Shown here: positions 6,126 through 11,890 of the stretch, piece by piece
How positions within the stretch are numbered: the first letter of the stretch is position 1
Layout of the letters: each line of letters begins with the position of its first letter
Assembly: GCA_047625765.1 (NCBI GenBank)
Contig: JBLHRE010000044.1
Coordinates: 1-11,890, forward strand
DNA length: 11,890 nt
Reading direction: 5' to 3'
Origin: JBLHRE01 sp047625765
GTDB lineage: Bacteria; Bacteroidota; Bacteroidia; Flavobacteriales; JBLHRE01
Notes under the pieces: model-generated
Database searches by the model: none
What the model saw: only the letters and a program-made list of their open reading frames with translations
What the model was told of the DNA's origin: nothing
Program-made: the position numbers and the translations under genes

Positions 6126-8003
6126 ATGAAAAGCCAAATTCTAAAATTATTACTTGTTGTATGCATCTCCTTATTTGGGTATGCTACTAATGCCCAGATT
6201 ACCGTTAGCAATAAGATTCACCAAGTTGAAAAAGGGAGTGATCCAGAATTAAGGGTAGCTACAGATAACCTGAATAAGTCAGTTTATTTAAATTATGATT
6301 TGTCGGGCAAGGCAAAACGTAAGGCGAGACGTAAAAGCAAGCGAAGAGGGAATGTCGAAAAGGGAGACTACTTGCACATGATGAAAGTGGACGAGAACAT
6401 GGATATTGCTTGGGAGAAAGATGTCGTTGTTCTTAAAAGATCAATGAAAAGCACCTTAGTTAATAATGGTGAGTTTTTGATTGAAGTTGCATATAAGAAA
6501 AAGCGAAGAAAATATTTCTTTGACATGCATGTTTTTGATGTGGAAACAGGAAATCGTATTTACCGTCACAGTAGAAAAGTTAAAACAGGGCATTATATGC
6601 TTAAGCCTGAAATAGAATTTATTGGAGATCAAATTTATTTTAATGGAGATAACTATCCTAGACTTATACATTTATTTACCTGGTGGTATAAGACATTGTT
6701 GGTTTTACCCGCTATATATCATTTTCAAGGGATCCCTTTTTACAACCAATATCCTGCCAGATATTCTATGAATGTTAGAACTGGGAATGTGAAAAATGTA
6801 TTAGGAAAAAAACCTTATAAATCAGCCTACGGCTCAATTTTGGTAGGTTCTGAGTTGTCTCCGGATTCAACCCATATTTACACCATTTTTAATAGAAGAC
6901 ATAAACGCAGAAGGAGTGATAACTTCTTGGTGGTAAATGACCTTTTGGGTAATGCTGAAAAGGAATATAATATTCCGCTGGAGATTGAAGGTGAGGTGAA
7001 TAGTGCTTCCATTGCTTTAGATCCTAAAAATGGGGATCAATTGATGTTTGGTACTTTTTTGAGGAAAAAGAAAGTGCGTAAATTTTACAATTATAAGAAG
7101 GATGACATGGTAGAGAATGTTACCGGAGTGTTCTTACAGCATTGGGATCAGGACATGAATGTAATGATGAAATCTACTTATTTGTTAACCGATTTTCCGG
7201 ATTTATACAAAGATGCAATTCGTTCTATCTTGGATTATACATACGGAGGCGGTTGGTGGTATAAACTATTTTTCAAAAACGATGTAGCTAGATATGAAGC
7301 TAAACTAGATAAAAGGGCGGCTAAATTAATGAAGAAAGAACTTTTACCGGCAGTGGTATTGCCGCATAAGGTTAAGGTAACTAAAGATGGGTATTTGATT
7401 CAGATGGAACTGAATTTGAAAATTTACGAAACGTATACCGATTCTGAAGGGCATACACATTCGATATTTATTGGTTACAAACCCCTAATGGGTATGGCTG
7501 CGGAAATAGATGTGAATGGAGTTGTTTTGTGGTCTAGAAATGTGCCCTTAACCTATAAGTATTACGAGGAAAAACGTGAAGCTAAAGCTAAGGGAGGGAA
7601 AAAGAAAAAGAGTAAGCGCCAAGGCAAATCCAAATATATCAACACAGGAGTAACCATGAATCCTTTAGAAGCAATGCAGGTAAAACAGTCTAAATCAGGG
7701 CATTTTATCACCACTTTTTCAGACGCTATTGATGTGCACCTGGAAGAGTGGAATCGTAGTGGTGAAATGGTGACTGAGCATGGTAGATTAGCCATGCATA
7801 AACTTAAAACCAAAGGATCAGGATTAATGTCATCTGGTTTATATTCCTGGTATGATAATAATTTTGTGATGTTTTCTTACGAAAATGGGAAAGTGAAAAG
7901 AAAAAACAGAAAGAAAAATAAAAAAGGTAAGAGCCGCATGAGGCAATATAAATTTACCAAAGTAAGTTTTGAAGACCCAATCGAGGGTGATGTTCTAAAA
8001 TAA
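6126..8003 (+). CDS. Secreted Lys/Arg-rich protein of unknown function (first of two paralogues)
   Basis: The 625-residue product has a clear signal peptide (residues 1-23, cleavage likely at TNA-Q) without a lipobox cysteine, so it is probably periplasmic or exported. I recognise no named family. The body is beta-strand-rich with propeller-like phrases (for example LSPDSTHIYTIF, NGDQLMFGTF at 302-311, NGVVLWSRNVPL). Three strongly basic tracts stand out: 61-75, about 485-504, and 589-606. Two hydrophobic patches both contain WWYK (186-189 and 377-380), the first followed by TLLVLPAIYHF. The C-terminus has SSGLYSWYDNNF (569-580), a basic loop and a final strand (YKFTKVSF). The next gene shares this plan, so the two are likely tandem paralogues. 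A strong divergent promoter sits directly upstream, and the gene has its own terminator. Function is unknown; polyanion binding by the basic loops is only a guess. Confidence 0.9.
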   Translation: MKSQILKLLLVVCISLFGYATNAQITVSNKIHQVEKGSDPELRVATDNLNKSVYLNYDLSGKAKRKARRKSKRRGNVEKGDYLHMMKVDENMDIAWEKDVVVLKRSMKSTLVNNGEFLIEVAYKKKRRKYFFDMHVFDVETGNRIYRHSRKVKTGHYMLKPEIEFIGDQIYFNGDNYPRLIHLFTWWYKTLLVLPAIYHFQGIPFYNQYPARYSMNVRTGNVKNVLGKKPYKSAYGSILVGSELSPDSTHIYTIFNRRHKRRRSDNFLVVNDLLGNAEKEYNIPLEIEGEVNSASIALDPKNGDQLMFGTFLRKKKVRKFYNYKKDDMVENVTGVFLQHWDQDMNVMMKSTYLLTDFPDLYKDAIRSILDYTYGGGWWYKLFFKNDVARYEAKLDKRAAKLMKKELLPAVVLPHKVKVTKDGYLIQMELNLKIYETYTDSEGHTHSIFIGYKPLMGMAAEIDVNGVVLWSRNVPLTYKYYEEKREAKAKGGKKKKSKRQGKSKYINTGVTMNPLEAMQVKQSKSGHFITTFSDAIDVHLEEWNRSGEMVTEHGRLAMHKLKTKGSGLMSSGLYSWYDNNFVMFSYENGKVKRKNRKKNKKGKSRMRQYKFTKVSFEDPIEGDVLK

Positions 8004-8022
8004 AAAATTTAAAACTGAATTT

Positions 8023-8066
8023 AAGGCCTGCTAATTCCATTTAAAGGAAAATTAGCAAGCCTTTTT
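8023..8066 (+). terminator. Intrinsic terminator after the first paralogue
   Basis: AAGGCCTGCTAATT (8023-8036) pairs with AATTAGCAAGCCTT (8050-8063) with one mismatch, around a 13-base loop, and ends in TTTTT (8062-8066). It sits 19 bases after the stop of the first secreted protein gene, which suggests the second is at least partly transcribed from its own start. Confidence 0.88.
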
Positions 8067-8092
8067 ATTTTCCATTATCTTGCTCGCGTAAA

Positions 8093-9757
8093 ATGATGAT
8101 ATTTATGAAAAAGATTTTTGCTGCACTATTATTGGTTTCCCTAATGTTTGACTTTGCATATGCGCAAGTCGAGAGAAAAGAAATTGACATCGAAGCCTAT
8201 GGCGAGCACGTGCAAGTCTTTAATGTAGGCAAGGAAGGAGTGGTGTTTTTCTATCCTTTGGAAAAAGGATTTAAAAGAGATAAGAATCAAAAGTACCGCC
8301 TGCAGGCTTTTGACAAAGAATTAGAGGCTTCTTGGTCGCAGGAATTTTCAATGTCTACTAAAATGACTTTGCTTAAATTTCAGCAATCCAACCTAAATTT
8401 GTTTTTGTTGTTTGGTAAAACCAAAGGAGGAGACGAGTATAGAGTAATGAATATTAGCTTGGTTGATGGCGAGGTTGTTAGTAAAACAGGAAGCTCTGAT
8501 AGATTACTTAAAGCACCTGTAACTGATTTTGACTTGGTTTCTACCAATATGGTTTTGCATGCGCAAGAAAAAGAATATCCCGTTTCGTATTTGATTGATC
8601 CGTATTCGGGTAGAATTCGCCAAGTAGGTGACGAGAATACGTATACTGGCGATTTCAGTCAACGCGTTGGAACAGGAATCAATAGAGATAATTCAGGATA
8701 TTGGGATTTTGTAAACGAATTAGGAGGTGCTGCCAAGTATTCGTTGAAAATGACTGAATACGATGGTGCAGGCCAGAAATTAAATGTAAGAGACGTAGTG
8801 CTTGGCTCGGGTATAATGATGAATTCTGTTGAGTTGAAATCAATTGCAAATGGAGATCAATATATTTTAGGATCGTTTGGTAGTTATAAATTGGGTAAAT
8901 TAAAAAAGTCAAAAGACCCTTTTACAATAAGTACTAACGAAGATTTGGGATTTATTTTTGGGAAAATACGCGGTGATGGCAATATGCTCTTTATGAACTC
9001 CATAGAGTTAAAGCAAATCAAATCATTTGTAGATATGGCGCGCCAAATCCCTTCTTTGGACGAGCAGTTTGAAGAATTAGAAAGTAAAAAGAAAAGAGTA
9101 AAATCTCCAGGAATTCTAAATCCATTGGACGAAGAAAGATTCTTAACGCATAGCTTTAAATTTCACAGTGTTTATGATGTCGATCCATTAACGAAAATAG
9201 TTGCTGTAGAATTTTTTCATCCAGAGGCTAATTATGCTGAAAACGAGTTGCCTGAGTTGCCTTTAATAATGCAGAGAAGAGAGGAAATGATATGTATGGA
9301 AGCAGAGGACTTGGTAGAAGCAAAAACTAGGGGGGTTCGATCTTCGGCCTTGTTGGTTATGGCATTTAACAATATCGATGGTTCTTTACTGTGGGACTAT
9401 GCTATAAAGTTAGATGGTGTTATAATGGATGATGCTAAGCAAAGAGCAAAATTAGTATGTACACCAGGTCAAGTGGTTTTAGCTTATGGAGCAGACAATA
9501 CCGTTGTAACAAAAACCTTGCAACAGGGAGCTGTAGTAGATAATGCAATTACATCGGTTCCGGCTCCTAACGAAGAAGGAGGTCGTAAAAGAAAAAGTAA
9601 AGGCGTTATTACGTCTGGTTTAACACCTTGGTACGACAACCTATTTATACAATACGAGTACAGTCAAGTAAAGGTAAAGAAGAGCAGGAGTAAAAGTAAA
9701 AAGAAAAAGAAACGTAAAACAACTTATTCGTTTACAATACTTCCGGTATACAATTAA
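8093..9757 (+). CDS. Secreted Lys-rich protein of unknown function (second paralogue)
   Basis: The 554-residue product starts MMIFMKKIFAALLLV. The ATG at 8105 (Met5) is an equally likely start and gives a standard signal peptide cleaved at AYA-Q. No lipobox and no family I can name. It parallels the upstream gene along its length: an early 'D.EL..SW' strand (DKELEASW versus DENMDIAW), NGDQYILGSF at 253-262, 'DGSLLWDYAIKL', then TSGLTPWYDNLF (507-518), a lysine-rich loop (527-542) and a last strand YSFTILPVYN. It lacks the two WWYK patches and two of the basic tracts, and is about 70 residues shorter. A partial -7-like box, TATCTTGC (8076-8083), lies between the upstream terminator and the start, but it is weak and has no clear -33 partner. 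Role unknown; probably periplasmic or surface-exposed. Confidence 0.88.
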   Translation: MMIFMKKIFAALLLVSLMFDFAYAQVERKEIDIEAYGEHVQVFNVGKEGVVFFYPLEKGFKRDKNQKYRLQAFDKELEASWSQEFSMSTKMTLLKFQQSNLNLFLLFGKTKGGDEYRVMNISLVDGEVVSKTGSSDRLLKAPVTDFDLVSTNMVLHAQEKEYPVSYLIDPYSGRIRQVGDENTYTGDFSQRVGTGINRDNSGYWDFVNELGGAAKYSLKMTEYDGAGQKLNVRDVVLGSGIMMNSVELKSIANGDQYILGSFGSYKLGKLKKSKDPFTISTNEDLGFIFGKIRGDGNMLFMNSIELKQIKSFVDMARQIPSLDEQFEELESKKKRVKSPGILNPLDEERFLTHSFKFHSVYDVDPLTKIVAVEFFHPEANYAENELPELPLIMQRREEMICMEAEDLVEAKTRGVRSSALLVMAFNNIDGSLLWDYAIKLDGVIMDDAKQRAKLVCTPGQVVLAYGADNTVVTKTLQQGAVVDNAITSVPAPNEEGGRKRKSKGVITSGLTPWYDNLFIQYEYSQVKVKKSRSKSKKKKKRKTTYSFTILPVYN

Positions 9758-9777
9758 GATACAATAATTTAAAATTT

Positions 9778-9812
9778 AAAAGGTCCTGTCAGTAAAATGG
9801 CGGGATTTTTTT
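9778..9812 (+). terminator. Intrinsic terminator after the second paralogue
   Basis: TCCTGTCA (9784-9791) pairs with TGGCGGGA (9798-9805) using two G-U pairs, around a GTAAAA loop. It is followed by seven T (9806-9812), and the flanking AAAAGG extends the stem against the T-run. It sits 20 bases past the stop at 9755-9757. Confidence 0.8.
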
Positions 9813-9868
9813 ATTGATGTAATTTTAATTGAATTCGGAAACTCACTTAATTTCAATTGCTAATAAAT

Positions 9869-9887
9869 GGTCCGCTAGGACCCTTTT
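9869..9887 (+). other. Small hairpin GGTCC-GCTA-GGACC in the upstream region of the repeat protein gene
   Basis: GGTCC (9869-9873) and GGACC (9878-9882) form a perfect 5-bp stem with a GCTA loop, followed by CTTTT. It lies 70-90 bases before the start of the repeat protein gene and is not needed as the upstream gene's terminator, which is at 9778-9812. It could be a weak second terminator or an operator-like dyad; chance is also possible. The rest of 9813-9957 shows no clear signal beyond a weak -7-like box near the start codon. Confidence 0.3.
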
Positions 9888-9932
9888 GGCTATTGCCCAA
9901 TTCTTTATAATTCCGTATTATAGGAAACTTAT

Positions 9933-9940
9933 TTGCTTTG
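9933..9940 (+). promoter_or_regulatory. Weak -7-like element ahead of the repeat protein gene
   Basis: TTGCTTTG matches the TAnnTTTG box at five of six defined positions and would put transcription start about 10 bases before the ATG, the same geometry as the 6126 gene. No TTG or TTTG lies at the right distance upstream, so the call is tentative. Confidence 0.28.
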
Positions 9941-9957
9941 CATTAAACATTCGCGTT

Positions 9958-11890
9958 ATGAAAAATTATATACTTTCTTTTTTATTGACTTTTGTTGGCT
10001 TGAATGGGGTTTTTGGGCAGATCACTTGGCAAGGGACAACTGGCGATCCGGGTTCTAATTGGTTTATTACGGGGAATTGGGATCCAGCGAGAATTCCTAT
10101 TGTTAGTGATTCTGTTATTATCCCTTTCATTGAAGTGGGTGCTGACCCCATTATTGATACAGGGTCAGCTGTTTGTGCAAGCATATCGATAACTGAGGGG
10201 GCTGCCACATTAACTATAAGTTCTGATGGCGATATTACTGTTGGTGGAAACCTAAGGTTTGCAGGCGCTATTGCAAATGCAGGAGTTATTAATATTGAAG
10301 GAGATTTAATAAATAACACAGGTGGAGTAAGTACAATAACAGGAACTACTATTTTTGCTGGAGGTTCAGGATCTGAAATCACCACAGACAGTGTTATTTT
10401 TTCTGGTACCGTTACCAATACTCATGGCTTAAGTTCAAGTGAGGTGGTGAGTATTGCAACTTTCAATAATAATAACTTGGCTGATTTTGATGGTGATTTC
10501 ACTTTGTCAACAGCATTAACTAATACGGATACAATAAGAGTTTCTAACGCTTTTAATGTGACTAGTTCAATGGCATTAGATGGAGTTATAGAGTACGATG
10601 GTGCTGGAGGGGTACAAGTTGTGGATGAAGATATTACCAGTTTCGATAATTTAACGAATGATAATACGGTTGGCTTAAATAGACCTGCCGGTATCCTGAC
10701 AATTTCTGGAGTGTTCGATAATAATGGAACTTTCGATTGTGATCAGAATTTGACTATTACTGGGACTATCGATAATACAGCAGGGAATCTAAATTTTTCA
10801 GCGGCAACCTTAAGTACCTCAGATTTAACTATTGAAGGGTCTGTTTTGTTTAACGGGACAACGACTTCTATTACCGATGCAATTCAATTTACCAATGTTA
10901 GTATAACGGGGACATTAACAGCACCTAGCTCTATATTGGTATCAGGCATTTTTGATGATGATGGAACATTTACCCATAGTAGTGGTACGGTAACATTTAA
11001 TGGTGGTGCTGGACAATCCCTTCCAGGTAGTTCCAATACCGCATTTAATAATGTAACAGTAACAGGTGCAAGTACTGCAGTTTCGGTGCCCGGTATACCA
11101 ACAATTACAGGGTCTTTAACATTAGATAATGCAACAAGTTCAATTGCTTTTACAAATACTTACGACCTTACTGCAAACCCCGCTGCTTTTAGCAATTTAG
11201 GGACAATTACTTTCTCTGGAGGAATTAGCAATGAAGATGATATTACCAAAAATTTTGATGATGATTCTGGTACAACTGAACTTGCCGGAACATATGATAT
11301 GGGAACTTCTACCAATCATTCGTTTTATGATCTAACATTGCTTGCTTTGGCTAATTATGCTACCGTAGGTGAAGTTACAGTAAATGGAGTGTTTGATACC
11401 GAGACCAATTCGGCAACCTTCACATTAAAAGATGGAGGTAGTTTATTGCAAGCGGATGGCGCTTCGAATACTGCTGCTACCATTAATGTCCAACGACTGG
11501 GAAACAATTCTAAACTGGAATATACTTATTGGTCAAGTCCGGTGGATGGAACCGTAAATCCAGGTGCTGTTTTTGCAACTACTGCCTGGTACGATATCTA
11601 TTATTATGATTTAGATAATGTTATTTCTACTGATTCTATGGAAGGCTGGGCAAGGCCAGGTAATCTAGGTGATCCATTTGTGGTGGGCAGAGGGTACGTT
11701 GCTACCGTAGATGAAAATTTTGATGATGTTCCAGCCTCGAATACAGAGGAAACTTATGTGTTTACAGGAGAACCTAATTCAGGCACTTTAAACGTTGGCA
11801 CCATCGCAACCAATAGCAATTTAAGCAACTCATTTAATTTAGTTGGGAACCCTTATCCTTCTGCTATCGAAGTTCAAAAATTATATGATG
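9958..11890 (+). CDS. Large secreted beta-repeat protein, probable type IX secretion cargo (3' end outside window)
   Basis: From ATG 9958-9960 the frame stays open for 644 codons to the window edge. A signal peptide is evident (MKNYILSFLLTFVGLNGVFG, then Q21). Residues 39-56 hold GNWDPARIP...DSVIIP, a common N-terminal module of Bacteroidota surface proteins. Then come Gly/Thr/Ser/Asn-rich beta repeats: ISGVFDNNGTF (249-259), VSGIFDDDGTF (328-338), ITGSLTLDN (383-391), VNGVFDTETN (475-484), with GTVTFNGGAGQSLPG and 'FNNVTVTG' phrases between. Near the edge are YTYWSSP (522-528) and GNPYPSA (630-636), signatures usually found upstream of a type IX sorting domain. That domain would be beyond 11890, so T9SS export is inferred. 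Likely a surface-attached or released adhesin-like protein. Its composition (Asp, Asn, Thr, Gly; few Lys) is opposite to that of the two basic proteins before it. Confidence 0.88.
   Translation, partial: MKNYILSFLLTFVGLNGVFGQITWQGTTGDPGSNWFITGNWDPARIPIVSDSVIIPFIEVGADPIIDTGSAVCASISITEGAATLTISSDGDITVGGNLRFAGAIANAGVINIEGDLINNTGGVSTITGTTIFAGGSGSEITTDSVIFSGTVTNTHGLSSSEVVSIATFNNNNLADFDGDFTLSTALTNTDTIRVSNAFNVTSSMALDGVIEYDGAGGVQVVDEDITSFDNLTNDNTVGLNRPAGILTISGVFDNNGTFDCDQNLTITGTIDNTAGNLNFSAATLSTSDLTIEGSVLFNGTTTSITDAIQFTNVSITGTLTAPSSILVSGIFDDDGTFTHSSGTVTFNGGAGQSLPGSSNTAFNNVTVTGASTAVSVPGIPTITGSLTLDNATSSIAFTNTYDLTANPAAFSNLGTITFSGGISNEDDITKNFDDDSGTTELAGTYDMGTSTNHSFYDLTLLALANYATVGEVTVNGVFDTETNSATFTLKDGGSLLQADGASNTAATINVQRLGNNSKLEYTYWSSPVDGTVNPGAVFATTAWYDIYYYDLDNVISTDSMEGWARPGNLGDPFVVGRGYVATVDENFDDVPASNTEETYVFTGEPNSGTLNVGTIATNSNLSNSFNLVGNPYPSAIEVQKLYD

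Noticed and set aside
9966..10418. 150-codon minus-strand open frame
   Set aside because: It lies fully inside the large secreted repeat protein. Its Pro/Val/Ile-rich text is what the reverse complement of Gly/Thr/Asn/Asp codons gives, and it has no promoter or recognisable domain.

Overview
The window looks like chromosomal DNA of an AT-rich member of the Bacteroidota. The evidence is TAnnTTTG-type promoters, no convincing Shine-Dalgarno sites, a GLPGLI/TonB-receptor-like remnant, an AsmA-like protein of the Bacteroidota type, a histidine kinase with a KETAHQxGTP phosphoacceptor box, and a secreted repeat protein with the WSSP and GNPYPSA signatures common in type IX secretion cargo. Genus and species cannot be fixed from the sequence alone.

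Layout. Bases 1-120 are the 3' end of a + strand gene, possibly an S41 C-terminal processing peptidase, closed by a strong intrinsic terminator (144-172). Bases 255-1163 are a graveyard: the start of a GLPGLI-like secreted protein (255-418), about 270 bases with no readable coding content, then the last ~150 codons of a TonB-dependent-receptor-type beta-barrel with a frameshift and an internal stop. A long hairpin (1165-1206) separates this from a three-gene minus-strand operon read from 5990 down to 1199: AsmA-like protein, sensor histidine kinase, HemW. Both junctions in that operon overlap by stop/start codons.

A compact divergent promoter region (5991-6125) drives the operon to the left and, to the right, the first of two consecutive secreted proteins of unknown function (6126-8003 and 8093-9757). 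Each is followed by its own terminator. The two are paralogues: they share a signal peptide, similar beta-strand-rich segments, an NGDQ...G.F motif, a C-terminal SGLxxWYDN motif and, right after it, a Lys/Arg-rich tract just before a short final strand. I recognise no named family for them, and they are the best candidate for an undescribed protein family here.

From 9958 to the right edge runs an incomplete large secreted protein with repeated beta-rich modules of about 75-80 residues, of the type usually exported by the type IX secretion system.

Functional picture: the window is mostly about the cell envelope (peptidase, outer-membrane receptor relic, AsmA-like lipid/envelope factor, sensor kinase, secreted proteins), with HemW (heme handling) carried along in the operon. 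No CRISPR array, tRNA, rRNA, insertion sequence or intact mobile element was seen.
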